This document shows positions 41,421 through 49,645 of a stretch of 64,000 nucleotides of DNA, in pieces. This DNA comes from Streptomyces ambofaciens ATCC 23877 (GTDB lineage Bacteria; Actinomycetota; Actinomycetes; Streptomycetales; Streptomycetaceae): contig NZ_CP012382.1 of the NCBI RefSeq assembly GCF_001267885.1, forward strand, positions 1,178,001 to 1,242,000. The letters are read 5' to 3'. Every line of letters starts with the position of its first letter. Within the stretch, counting starts at the first letter, position 1. The notes beneath the pieces are model-generated. The model searched no databases. It had not been told where the DNA came from and saw nothing but the letters and a program-made list of their open reading frames with translations. The position numbers were made by a program, and so were the translations under genes.

Positions 41421-42506
41421 ATGACCGAGGTACTGCTCGCCGTGGGCACGCGCAAGGGCCTGTTCATCGGGCGCCGGCGCGGTGGCACCTGGGAGTTCGA
41501 CGAGAGTCCCTACTTCAACGCGCAGGCCGTCTACTCGGTCGCCCTCGACACCCGCGGCGACACCCCGCGGCTGCTGGCCGGCGGTGACAGCGCGCACTGG
41601 GGTCCGTCCGTGTTCCACTCCGACGACCTGGGCCGCACCTGGACCGAGCCGGCCCAACCCGCCGTCAGGTTCCCGAAGGAGACCGGCGCCTCGCTGGAGC
41701 GCGTGTGGCAGTTGCACCCGGCCGCCGCGGAGCCGGACGTGGTCTACGCGGGCACGGAACCGGCCGCGCTCTACCGCTCCGAGGACCGCGGCGAGAGCTT
41801 CGAGCTGGTCCGGCCCCTGTGGGAGCACCCCACGCGCTCCCAGTGGGTGCCGGGCGGCGGTGGCGAAGGGCTGCACACCGTGCTCACCGACCGGCGGGAC
41901 CCGAAGTCGGTGACGGTCGCCGTCTCCACCGCGGGCGTGTTCCGCACGGTGGACGGCGGCGAGAGCTGGACACCGTCCAACTCCGGTGTCTCCGCGGTCT
42001 TCCTGCCCGACCCCGACCCGGAGTTCGGCCAGTGCGTGCACAAGGTCGCGCGGGACGCGGCGACGCCGGACCGGCTGTATCTGCAGAACCACTGGGGGGT
42101 CTACCGCAGCGACGACGCGGGCGCGCGGTGGACCGACATCGGCGAGGGACTGCCGTCCACCTTCGGCTTCGCGGTGGCCGCCCATCCGCACCGCGGTGAC
42201 ACGGCGTACGTCTTCCCGATCAACGCCGACGCGGACCGGGTCCCCGCGGACCGCCGCTGCCGGGTCTACCGCACGGCGGACGCGGGCAAGAGCTGGGAGC
42301 CGCTCTCCGCGGGGCTGCCGCAGGAGGACCACTACGGCACGGTGCTGCGCGACGCGCTGTGCACCGACGACGCGGACCGGGCGGGCGTGTACTTCGGCAA
42401 CCGCAACGGCGAGGTGTTCGCGTCCCCCGACGACGGGGACAGCTGGGAGCAGTTGGCCTCCCACCTGCCGGACGTGCTGTGCGTGCGCGCGGCGGTCGTC
42501 GGGTGA
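41421..42506 (+). CDS. BNR/sialidase-like beta-propeller protein
   Basis: A 361-residue protein of six to seven propeller blades. Asp-box-like repeats are seen at [50 protein letters not shown] and DDGDSWEQL. No signal peptide. Such proteins are often labelled exo-alpha-sialidase but lack proof; the catalytic Arg triad cannot be seen here. GGAGG-N9-ATG 41421. It is 148 bp after the acyl-CoA dehydrogenase gene and 70 bp before the uracil glycosylase start. Confidence 0.85.
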   Translation: MTEVLLAVGTRKGLFIGRRRGGTWEFDESPYFNAQAVYSVALDTRGDTPRLLAGGDSAHWGPSVFHSDDLGRTWTEPAQPAVRFPKETGASLERVWQLHPAAAEPDVVYAGTEPAALYRSEDRGESFELVRPLWEHPTRSQWVPGGGGEGLHTVLTDRRDPKSVTVAVSTAGVFRTVDGGESWTPSNSGVSAVFLPDPDPEFGQCVHKVARDAATPDRLYLQNHWGVYRSDDAGARWTDIGEGLPSTFGFAVAAHPHRGDTAYVFPINADADRVPADRRCRVYRTADAGKSWEPLSAGLPQEDHYGTVLRDALCTDDADRAGVYFGNRNGEVFASPDDGDSWEQLASHLPDVLCVRAAVVG

Positions 42507-42538
42507 TCCGGACCGGGGGGACCGGCCGCGGCCACCGG

Positions 42539-42569
42539 TTGATCGACGTCACCCGTACGGCAGTAGGGT
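42539..42569 (+). promoter_or_regulatory. Promoter of the uracil-DNA glycosylase gene, leaderless
   Basis: TTGATC (42539-42544), 19-bp spacer, TAGGGT (42564-42569); GTG 42577 lies 7 nt after the -10 with no Shine-Dalgarno sequence. Confidence 0.6.
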
Positions 42570-42576
42570 GACGCCC

Positions 42577-43254
42577 GTGGCACCACGACCCTTGAACGAG
42601 ATCGTCGAAGCGGGCTGGGCGCAGGCCCTGGAACCCGTCGCCGGGCGGATCACCGCGATGGGTGAGTTCCTGCGCGCGGAGATCGCCGCCGGACGCACCT
42701 ATCTGCCCGCGGGAGCGAACGTCCTGCGGGCCTTCCAGCAGCCCTTCGACGACGTCCGGGTCCTGATCGTCGGACAGGACCCGTATCCCACTCCGGGGCA
42801 TGCCGTGGGGCTGTCGTTCTCGGTCGCGCCCGAGGTGCGTCCGCTGCCCGGCAGCCTCGTCAACATCTTCCGGGAGCTGAACACCGACCTGCATCTCCCC
42901 CAGCCCTCCTCCGGGGACCTGACCCCGTGGACCCGGCAGGGCGTGCTCCTGCTCAACAGGGCGCTCACCACCGCCCCGCGCAAGCCCGCCGCGCACCGCG
43001 GCAAGGGCTGGGAGGAGGTCACCGAGCAGGCGATCCGGGCCCTGGTGGCGCGGGGCAAGCCGATGGTGTCCATCCTGTGGGGCCGCGACGCCCGCAATCT
43101 GCGTCCGCTGCTCGGCGACCTGCCCTCCGTGGAGTCCGCGCACCCGTCCCCGATGTCGGCCGACCGGGGCTTCTTCGGCTCCCGTCCCTTCAGCCGGGCC
43201 AACGATCTGCTGGTCCGGCTGGGAGGTCAGCCGGTCGACTGGCGCCTGCCGTGA
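42577..43254 (+). CDS. ung: Uracil-DNA glycosylase, family 1
   Basis: A 225-residue enzyme of normal length. [21 protein letters not shown] has the catalytic Asp68; the uracil-binding region is [15 protein letters not shown], and the minor-groove motif is [21 protein letters not shown] with catalytic His. It removes uracil from DNA for base excision repair. The GTG start is probably leaderless. Its stop overlaps the next gene's start (GTGA), so they are coupled. Streptomyces usually carries two copies; which one this is cannot be told. Confidence 0.95.
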   Translation: MAPRPLNEIVEAGWAQALEPVAGRITAMGEFLRAEIAAGRTYLPAGANVLRAFQQPFDDVRVLIVGQDPYPTPGHAVGLSFSVAPEVRPLPGSLVNIFRELNTDLHLPQPSSGDLTPWTRQGVLLLNRALTTAPRKPAAHRGKGWEEVTEQAIRALVARGKPMVSILWGRDARNLRPLLGDLPSVESAHPSPMSADRGFFGSRPFSRANDLLVRLGGQPVDWRLP

Positions 43255-44228
43255 GCGGCGGCTTCCTCGCCGTGGACTCCGGCGGTTCGGGTCTGCGGGT
43301 CGTCGTCGGCAGGACCGGCGGTGGCGAAGGGCTCGGGCGGCGTGATTCGCGGGAGCCCGTCCGCACCGGGGAACGGGGTATCGATCCCGGGCACCTGATG
43401 GCGCAACTGCTGCCCATGGCCAGGGCGTTGGTCGCGGAGACCGGCGTGGAGCGGCTCACCACCGTGGTCGTCGGGGCCGCGGGACTGGCCACCCTGGGCG
43501 ACGCCCTGCGGGCCGAACTGCCGGGCGCGCTCGCCCGGGAGCTGGGCGTGCGGACGGTCGCACTCGTCGCGGACGCCGTCACCGCGTACGTCGGCGCGCT
43601 CGGTCCCCGGGCCGGTGCGGTGGTCGCCGCGGGCACCGGACTGATCGCCACCGGCACCGACCTGACCCGCTGGCGCCGGGCGGACGGCTGGGGCCATCTG
43701 CTGGGCGACTGCGGCGGCGGCGCCTGGATCGGCCGGGCCGGCCTGGAGGCGGCGCTGCGCGCCCACGACGGGCGCCAGGGCGGCTCCACGCCGCTGCTGG
43801 CCCGGGCCGAGGAGCGGTTCGGGCCGATGGCCGGGCTGCCCGGCCTGCTGTATCCGCGTACGGACCGCCCCGCCGTCCTCGCGTCCTTCGCGCCCGACGT
43901 GGCCGCCTGCGCGGCCGACGACCCCGTCGCCGCGGGCATCCTGCGGACCGCCGCGCGGCACATGGCCGACTCCGCCGCCGCGGTGTGCCCGCCGGGCGGG
44001 GAGCCGCGTGTCGCGGTCACCGGCGGCCTGCTGAAGATGGGCGACCCCCTGGCCGTCCCGCTGGAGGAGGCGCTGGCGAAGCGGCTGCCGCACGCGCGGC
44101 GGACGGCCGCGGAGGGTGATCCCCTGCGGGGTTCGGTGCGCATCGCGACGGACCTGGCGACCGGCTCGCTCACCCTTCCGGGCGACGACCGGATGCTGTG
44201 GGTGACGGCCCTGCCGGGCGGCCGGTAA
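43251..44228 (+). CDS. BadF/BadG-type ATPase, N-acetylglucosamine kinase-like
   Basis: A 325-residue ASKHA-fold kinase. [15 protein letters not shown] is the phosphate-1 loop; [12 protein letters not shown] is phosphate-2; [24 protein letters not shown] is typical of GlcNAc kinase relatives; VTGGLLKMG is near the adenosine loop. It phosphorylates a sugar, probably GlcNAc or MurNAc from wall turnover (inference). It overlaps the uracil-DNA glycosylase gene by 4 bp, an unusual partner. A GlcNAc link would fit with the dre-like site 2.3 kb downstream, but that is speculative. Confidence 0.85.
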   Translation: MSGGFLAVDSGGSGLRVVVGRTGGGEGLGRRDSREPVRTGERGIDPGHLMAQLLPMARALVAETGVERLTTVVVGAAGLATLGDALRAELPGALARELGVRTVALVADAVTAYVGALGPRAGAVVAAGTGLIATGTDLTRWRRADGWGHLLGDCGGGAWIGRAGLEAALRAHDGRQGGSTPLLARAEERFGPMAGLPGLLYPRTDRPAVLASFAPDVAACAADDPVAAGILRTAARHMADSAAAVCPPGGEPRVAVTGGLLKMGDPLAVPLEEALAKRLPHARRTAAEGDPLRGSVRIATDLATGSLTLPGDDRMLWVTALPGGR

Positions 44229-44363
44229 TCGACCCTCCGGTGAGGTGAATCGTGCCGATGTCAGCCGATCCGTACATCACTCTTCCGACAAAACCGGACG
44301 GATACCGCTCACCTGCACCCTCCCCGAACAGGGAAACCCGGGAAACCAGTAACATGCGGCGCC

Positions 44364-45284
44364 ATGAGCTCCCCCACTGGGCCCGCCGGCCTGCCAGTAC
44401 GAATGCCGCGCCCCCGCCAGCCCGGACGGCACCGCCGTCCCGAACCGCTGGTGGCTCCCGAGGGCGCGCCGGCGCTCGTCCTCGCCGTGCCGGGGACGCC
44501 CAGCAGCGCCACCCGAGGCCTCGCCGACGAGGTCATCAGCATCGCCCGCTCGGAGCTGCCCGGCCTCGACGCGCGAATCGGCCACCTCGACGGGGACGAC
44601 GAGGAGTTCCTCTCCCTGTCGACCGTGCTCGTACGCGCCGCCGAGGAACGCGCCGCGCGCTACGAGCAGGCGGTCGCCGCCGGCCTGGAGGTGAAGGAGC
44701 CCGAGGGCCCCGTCGCCGTCGTCGTGCCCCTGCTCGCCGGTCCGGACAACGCGCTGCTGCGCCGGATCCGGCAGGCCGTCATGGACAGCCGGATCGCGGC
44801 CGAGCTGACCGACGTGCTCGGCCCGCACCCGCTGCTCGCCGAGGCGCTGCACGTGCGGCTCTCCGAGGCCGGACTGGCCCGCGCCGACCGTGCTCGTCTG
44901 TTCACCGTGGCGACCGCCGCGGACGGCATCATCCTGGCCTCCGTGGGCGGTGACGAGGCGGTGCAGGCCGCCGGGATCACCGGCATGCTGCTCGCCGCGC
45001 GCCTCGCCGTGCCGGTGATGGCGGCGGCCCTGGACGACGAGGGCTCGATCGCGTCGGTGGCCGAGCAGCTGCGTTCCTCGGGTTCCCAGCAGCTGGCGCT
45101 CGCGCCGTACCTGATCGGCCCGGAGATCGAGGCGAGCCTGCTGGCGGAGGCGGCCAAGGAGGCGGGCTGCTCCACCGCCGAGCCCCTCGGCCCCTACCCG
45201 GCGATCGGCAAGCTGACGCTGGCCAAGTACACGACGGCGCTCGGTATCTCGCCGCAGCAGCCGCAGGGCACGCCGGTCCGCTGA
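44364..45284 (+). CDS. Sirohydrochlorin chelatase (CbiX)-like protein
   Basis: A 306-residue protein with two CbiX-type halves: APALVLAVPGTPSSATRGLADEV and VVVPLLAGPDNALLRRIRQAV, then LGPHPLLAEALHVRLSEAG and ALAPYLIGPEIEASLL. Real CbiX has a metal-site His in HGS; here the N-terminal motif is PGT, so metal insertion into sirohydrochlorin is uncertain. A -10 box TAACAT (44350-44355) is 8 nt before the ATG, so it may be leaderless. A strong terminator follows. Other sirohaem genes are not near. Confidence 0.8.
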   Translation: MSSPTGPAGLPVRMPRPRQPGRHRRPEPLVAPEGAPALVLAVPGTPSSATRGLADEVISIARSELPGLDARIGHLDGDDEEFLSLSTVLVRAAEERAARYEQAVAAGLEVKEPEGPVAVVVPLLAGPDNALLRRIRQAVMDSRIAAELTDVLGPHPLLAEALHVRLSEAGLARADRARLFTVATAADGIILASVGGDEAVQAAGITGMLLAARLAVPVMAAALDDEGSIASVAEQLRSSGSQQLALAPYLIGPEIEASLLAEAAKEAGCSTAEPLGPYPAIGKLTLAKYTTALGISPQQPQGTPVR

Positions 45285-45319
45285 CCGCACGGCAGGCGCG
45301 AGCGCGACACGCAGGACGG

Positions 45320-45353
45320 AAGGGGCCCGCTCCGGTGCAGGAGCGGGCCCCTT
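45320..45353. terminator. Bidirectional terminator, 14-bp perfect stem
   Basis: AAGGGGCCCGCTCC (45320-45333), 6-nt loop, GGAGCGGGCCCCTT (45340-45353). It lies between the converging chelatase-like and lactonase genes and can end both; the A and T ends help on either strand. Confidence 0.92.
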
Positions 45354-45417
45354 CGGTCGTGCCGTGCGGCTCCTGGAGCCCACCGCGTGTCCCGCGGCGG
45401 GCCGCCGGCCGCGCCGG

Positions 45418-46452
45418 TCAGCCGAAGACCACGCAGGATGCCGCGGGCACGGCGAGCGAGCCGGCGCGCCGGGGGACACCGGTCTCCGGGTCCGGCGCGA
45501 ACCAGGTCACGTCCCCGGAGCGCTCGTTGGCCGCGTACAGGAAACCGCCCGACTCGGTGATCTCCCGCGGCCAGTGACCGCCGCACGGCACGGTCGCGGA
45601 GAGCCGCAGCCCGTCCGGCTCCACGACGAACACGGACAGGACGTCCTCACCGCGGGTCGCCGTCCACACGAAGCGGCCGTCGGGCGAGACGACGATGCCG
45701 GAGGGATAGGCGTCACCGGACGGGGCCCCGGGCAGCACCGGCACCTCGCTCACGGGCTGCAGTACGCCGTCGGCCGCGTCCCAGCGGCAGACGGTGACCG
45801 TCGGCGCCAGTTCGTTGACCACGTAGGCGCGGGAGCCGTCCGGGTGGAACGCCAGGTGCCGGGGGCCCGAGCCGGGGCGCAGCGCGATCTCCCGGTGCAC
45901 GGCGAGGGCGCCGTCCGCCAGGGTGCAGACCCGCACCGAGTCGGTGCCGAGATCCACGCTGACGACCCACCGCCCGCTCGGGTCGGGCCGCACCTGGTGG
46001 GCGTGCGGGCCCTGCTGGCGCTGGGCGTGCGGGCCTGAGCCGGTGTGCCGGAGAACGCCGGACAGGGCCCGGGCGAGGGTTCCGTCGGAACGCACGGGCA
46101 CGGCGGTGACGCTGCCGGAACCGTAGTTGGCGGTCAGGACGTGTCCCGCGTGGAGGCTGAGGTGGGTCGGCCCGTCGCCCCCGACGGACACCGGCCGCCC
46201 GGCGGGCTCGGGCTTGTCCCCGCTCACCCGGTAGGCGGCCACCGCGCCCTCGGCCGTCTCGCTGACCGCGTAGAGCGTGTCCCCGTCGGGCGCGAGGGCG
46301 AGGTAGGAGGGGTCGGGCAGGCGGTCCGTGCCGTTCAGGACCGTCAGCGCGCCGCTGTCGGGTGCGACGGCCGCCGTGACGATGCCGGGCCCGCCGGCCG
46401 CCGTGAACGACCCGATGAACGCCCGTCGCTGCCGCCTGCCGCCGTCTGCCAC
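45418..46452 (-). CDS. Lactonase family protein (7-bladed propeller, 6-phosphogluconolactonase type)
   Basis: A 344-residue beta-propeller with the Pgl signature: RAFIGSFTAAGGPGIVTAAV, LPDPSYLALAPDGDTLYAVSE, THLSLHAGHVLTANYGSGSVTAVPV, ALRPGSGPRHLAFHPDGSRAYVVNELAPTVTV and GHWPREI. It hydrolyses 6-phosphogluconolactone or another sugar lactone. No signal peptide. Transcribed toward the shared terminator; a GGTCTAGACC site lies 130 bp upstream of its start. Confidence 0.9.
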   Translation of the reverse strand: MADGGRRQRRAFIGSFTAAGGPGIVTAAVAPDSGALTVLNGTDRLPDPSYLALAPDGDTLYAVSETAEGAVAAYRVSGDKPEPAGRPVSVGGDGPTHLSLHAGHVLTANYGSGSVTAVPVRSDGTLARALSGVLRHTGSGPHAQRQQGPHAHQVRPDPSGRWVVSVDLGTDSVRVCTLADGALAVHREIALRPGSGPRHLAFHPDGSRAYVVNELAPTVTVCRWDAADGVLQPVSEVPVLPGAPSGDAYPSGIVVSPDGRFVWTATRGEDVLSVFVVEPDGLRLSATVPCGGHWPREITESGGFLYAANERSGDVTWFAPDPETGVPRRAGSLAVPAASCVVFG

Positions 46453-46581
46453 CGCTGGCCCCTCTCGTGTCGGCTCATGCCGCCTCGTACGCCTCTACCG
46501 CTTCGTGCCGCCTCGTGCGGCCCCTCGTCGAGTGCCGACTGATCGTCTGCCCCGGGGCGACGGTAGCAGTCGATCAGCTGC

Positions 46582-46591
46582 GGTCTAGACC
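46582..46591. promoter_or_regulatory. DasR-like (dre) palindrome GGTCTAGACC
   Basis: Perfect 10-bp core of HutC/GntR-type sites; with the next base it gives GGTCTAGACCA, 11 of the 16 positions in the dre consensus as I recall it (ACTGGTCTAGACCACT). It lies 130 bp upstream of the lactonase gene and 28 bp past the stop of the divergent FUSC gene. Confidence 0.55.
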
Positions 46592-46618
46592 AAACGGGTG
46601 GCGCGGGACCGGACGGGG

Positions 46619-48223
46619 TCAGGCGCCGACGAGCGGGGAGCCGGAGGGGGCGCGCAGGGGCGCGGCGAGTTCGGTCAGGGCGCGTTCCACGCCGTGGAGA
46701 TGGACCAGCGCGGGTTCGGTGGCGCCGGGTCCGTCGGTCCGGACGGGGACCGCTCCTCCCGCGGTGAGTGCCTCGACGGCGTTCTCGACCCGCCAGCAGG
46801 CGGCGGCCAGCCGTGCGTCGTGCGAGGCCTCCGGGTCGGCGGCGACGGCGACCAGACCGCGGATCTCCCGGGCGCACTCGTCGAGCAGTACGAGTACGCG
46901 GCGGGCGCGGTGCTTGCGGCCGCGCATCGGGTTCAGGGGGTGTACGAGCGGGGCGAGCGACAGCCGCACCCGGCCGAGCAGCTGCTCCAGTTCGGCCACC
47001 CGCGGCGCCGGGTCGGCGCCCTCGGTTCCGGCGAGGCGCGCGGCCGCCTCGGCGGTGCAGGCGTGCACGCAGCGCAGGGCGCGCTGGATCCAGGCGTCGT
47101 TGACGGCGTGCGTGGTGACGGGCAGGACGAGGAGCACCGCGAGCGCGGCTCCCAGGGCGCCCACCCCGGTCTCCACGAGCCGCAGGGCGAGCAGCCCGGG
47201 AGTGAGGACGCCCAGCAGGCCGTAGAGCAGTTCGGCGAGCAGCGTCACGCAGAGCATCATCCAGGTGTAGGAGACGGCGGCGGTGTAGAAGATGCCGAAG
47301 ACGCAGGCGGCGGCGAGCACGGCCGTGGGCACCGCGGACCCGGCGACCGGGACGGCGACGAGGAAGCCGAGACCGATGCCGACGACCGTGCCGAGGACCC
47401 GGCGGAAGCCGCGGACCAGTGTCTCGCCGCGCGAGGTGGTGTTGACGAACACCCACCAGGTGGCGCCGACGGCCCAGTACCAGCGCTCGTCGGACACCAG
47501 CTGGCCCACGACCAGGGCGAAACCGGCGCCCGCCGTGGCCTGGACGGCCTGGCGGGTGGTGATGCGGGCCGGACGGGCGGCTCCCTTGCCCGGACGGCCC
47601 GGAAGGTACCGCCAGGCCGGTGCGGGGACGGCGGGCGGGGCCTGGCGGCGTTCGTAGCACCACAGGCCGAACCGCACCGCCGCGGCGGTGGCCACGGACA
47701 GCAGGACGGCGGCGAACATCTCGGGCAGGCGGTCGGTGGTCGCGTGCAGGAACTGCGCGACGAAGAAGGTCATGAAGGCGAACACGCCGAGGCTGTGCCC
47801 GCGCGGACCCCAGCGCCGGGCGTACACGCCCGCGCCGACGACGGCGAGGAAGGCGAGGTCCCGTGCCACGGGGAGGTCGTGCAGCGCGGCCGCGGCGGCG
47901 AGCACGGGCAGTCCGGTGACCGGCAGCAGCGCGGTGGTGACCGCCTGCCCGCGCACCGTGGCGTCGGTGACGGTGAACAGCGCGAGCAGCGCGGCGAGCC
48001 CACCGGTGACGGCCCCCACCAGGGAGGTGCCCGCCAGGCCGCAGACGGCGACGGCCAGACCGATACCGAGGACGGCCCGGGCGGCGAACCGCAGTCGCGT
48101 CCGCCCCGGGTCCGGGCTCACGAACACCCTCTTCAGCACTGACAACCGCCCCCTCCTACTGGCCCGGAATCCACCGGCACGAAAAAGGCGCCGCGGAATC
48201 CGCAGCGCCATCGACCCACCCAT
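46619..48223 (-). CDS. FUSC family exporter, second copy
   Basis: A 534-residue membrane protein: helices from about 45 to 195, a Pro-rich loop (QAPPAVPAPAWRYLPGRPG), a second helix block near 230-385 with DERWYWAVGATWWVFVNTTSRGETLVRGFRRVLGTVVGIGLGF, and a soluble C-terminus. The conserved W-W-V-N-T and RxxGT motif define FUSC. The C-terminal segment is Cys/His-poor and helical. Likely an aromatic-compound exporter. Divergent from the Lrp regulator gene, with 119 bp between. The start could also be ATG 48211. Confidence 0.88.
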   Translation of the reverse strand: MGGSMALRIPRRLFRAGGFRASRRGRLSVLKRVFVSPDPGRTRLRFAARAVLGIGLAVAVCGLAGTSLVGAVTGGLAALLALFTVTDATVRGQAVTTALLPVTGLPVLAAAAALHDLPVARDLAFLAVVGAGVYARRWGPRGHSLGVFAFMTFFVAQFLHATTDRLPEMFAAVLLSVATAAAVRFGLWCYERRQAPPAVPAPAWRYLPGRPGKGAARPARITTRQAVQATAGAGFALVVGQLVSDERWYWAVGATWWVFVNTTSRGETLVRGFRRVLGTVVGIGLGFLVAVPVAGSAVPTAVLAAACVFGIFYTAAVSYTWMMLCVTLLAELLYGLLGVLTPGLLALRLVETGVGALGAALAVLLVLPVTTHAVNDAWIQRALRCVHACTAEAAARLAGTEGADPAPRVAELEQLLGRVRLSLAPLVHPLNPMRGRKHRARRVLVLLDECAREIRGLVAVAADPEASHDARLAAACWRVENAVEALTAGGAVPVRTDGPGATEPALVHLHGVERALTELAAPLRAPSGSPLVGA

Positions 48224-48342
48224 AGGAGCATCTCTTCCACCAGTGGCTCAACAGGCTCGCTCAGGACAGGTCCATTGGTACAGTTCCAGCGGCACTTTCA
48301 CGGCCACCCAAGAGCCAATGGCCGACGAAGGGACCCGGCGCC

Positions 48343-48819
48343 ATGGCGGTCGACGAACTCGACACCCGCATCCTTCGGCTGCTGCTGGAGCAGCCGCGCA
48401 CCAGCGTGCGCGAGTACGCCCGCCTCCTCGGGGTCGCCCGGGGCACGCTCCAGGCCCGGCTGGACCGCCTGGAGCGCGACGGGGTGATCACCGGCACCGC
48501 ACCGTCCCTCTCCCCCGCCGCACTGGGCCACCCGGTCCTCGCGTTCGTGCACATCGAGGTGACCCAGGGCCACCTGGACGAGGTGGGCGAGGCACTGGCC
48601 GCCGTCCCGGAGATCGTCGAGGCCTTCTCCATCACGGGCGGCGGCGACCTGCTGACCCGCGTCGTGGCGCGTGACAACGCACACCTGGAGGACGTGGTCC
48701 AGAAGCTGATCAGCCTGCCCGGCGTCGTGCGGACCCGCAGCGAGGTGGCGCTGCGCGAGCGCGTCCCGCACCGGCTGCTGCCCCTGGTGGAGTCGATCGG
48801 GCGCCAGGCGCGGAAGTGA
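48343..48819 (+). CDS. Lrp/AsnC family regulator
   Basis: A 158-residue protein. The helix-turn-helix is LDTRILRLLLEQPRTSVREYARLLGVARGTLQARLDRLE, the RAM domain runs from about 65 (LAFVHIEVTQGHLDEVGEALAAVPEIVEAFSITGGGDLLTRVVA). It senses a small amino acid or similar. GAAGGGA lies upstream of the ATG. It sits back to back with the FUSC exporter gene, which may be its target. An AT-richer stretch CCATTGGTACAGTTCC (48272-48287) in the gap is a possible binding site. Confidence 0.93.
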   Translation: MAVDELDTRILRLLLEQPRTSVREYARLLGVARGTLQARLDRLERDGVITGTAPSLSPAALGHPVLAFVHIEVTQGHLDEVGEALAAVPEIVEAFSITGGGDLLTRVVARDNAHLEDVVQKLISLPGVVRTRSEVALRERVPHRLLPLVESIGRQARK

Positions 48820-48847
48820 CCGCCGGCTCCTTGGCATCCTGGGGCCC

Positions 48848-49543
48848 ATGAGCACTCTCGGCGGCATCTCGGTCATCTTCGATCTCGACGGAACGCTCGT
48901 GGACAGCGAGCCCACCTACTACCAGGCGGGCCGGCGGACGCTGGCCGAGTACGGCGTGCCGGACTTCACCTGGGCGGACCACGAGGGGTACGTGGGCATC
49001 AGCACCCGGGAGACCGTCGCCGACTGGAAGCGGCGCTACGGCCTGCGAGCTCCGGTGGAGGAACTGCTGGCCGTCAAGAACCGCCACTACCTGGAGCTGG
49101 CGCGCACCTCGGCCCAGGCGTACCCGCGGATGCGCGAGTTCGTCGAGCTGCTGGCGGACGAGGGGGTACCGCTGGCGGTGGCGTCGGGTTCGTCGCCCGA
49201 GGCCATCAGGGCGATCCTGGCCCGCACCGGACTGGACGCGCGGCTGCGCACGGTCGTCTCGGCGGACGAGGTCGCCGAGGGCAAGCCCGCCCCCGACGTC
49301 TTCCTGGAGGCGGCCCGCCGGCTCGGGTCGGACCCGGCCGACTGCGTGGTCCTGGAGGACGCCGCTCCGGGGGCCGCCGCCGCGCACGCGGCCGGCATGC
49401 GCTGCATCGCGGTCCCGTACGTCGCGGCCCAGGCCGATGCCCCGGAGTTCGCCACCGCCGACCTCCTGCTGCGCGGAGGGCAGGCGGAGTTCACGGCGCG
49501 GGCGGCGTACGAGTGGCTCGTGCGGGCGGCCCGGCCCGTCTGA
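48848..49543 (+). CDS. HAD family phosphatase/phosphoglucomutase-like
   Basis: A 231-residue HAD hydrolase, subclass IA. Motif I FDLDGTLVDSEPTY, motif II VASGSSPEAI, motif III Lys in AEGKPAPDVFLEAA, motif IV VVLEDAAPGAAAAHAAG. The Pro after DSEPTY is common to sugar-phosphate phosphatases and beta-phosphoglucomutases. It follows the Lrp gene by 28 bp and could be co-transcribed. The substrate is not clear. Confidence 0.92.
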   Translation: MSTLGGISVIFDLDGTLVDSEPTYYQAGRRTLAEYGVPDFTWADHEGYVGISTRETVADWKRRYGLRAPVEELLAVKNRHYLELARTSAQAYPRMREFVELLADEGVPLAVASGSSPEAIRAILARTGLDARLRTVVSADEVAEGKPAPDVFLEAARRLGSDPADCVVLEDAAPGAAAAHAAGMRCIAVPYVAAQADAPEFATADLLLRGGQAEFTARAAYEWLVRAARPV

Positions 49544-49561
49544 CCGTACCCGTCGGTACCG

Positions 49562-49590
49562 TTGACGCCCCTGTGCCCCTTGCCTATCTT
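49562..49590 (+). promoter_or_regulatory. GH127 promoter
   Basis: TTGACG (49562-49567), 17-bp spacer, TATCTT (49585-49590): a near-consensus sigma-70-type promoter. The leader to the ATG at 49646 is about 48 nt. Confidence 0.8.
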
Positions 49591-49601
49591 CTGGGCGGGC
49601 T

Positions 49602-49626
49602 TTCGAACGGCATTCGATATTTCGAA
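49602..49626 (+). promoter_or_regulatory. TTCGAA repeat block in the GH127 leader
   Basis: TTCGAA at 49602-49607 and again at 49621-49626, 19 bp apart, with TTCGAT (49613-49618) between them. It begins about 12 bp after the -10 box, so a bound repressor would block elongation. CGAA/TTCG-type dyads mark xylanase and other polysaccharide genes in Streptomyces (recalled). Confidence 0.6.
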
Positions 49627-49645
49627 CCGAAGAAACGAGGAGCAC

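Noticed and set aside
37964..41488. Minus-strand open frame of about 1170 codons over pectate lyase, PaaX and acyl-CoA dehydrogenase
   Set aside because: No domains, composition typical of a shadow frame, and three firm genes occupy the same DNA.
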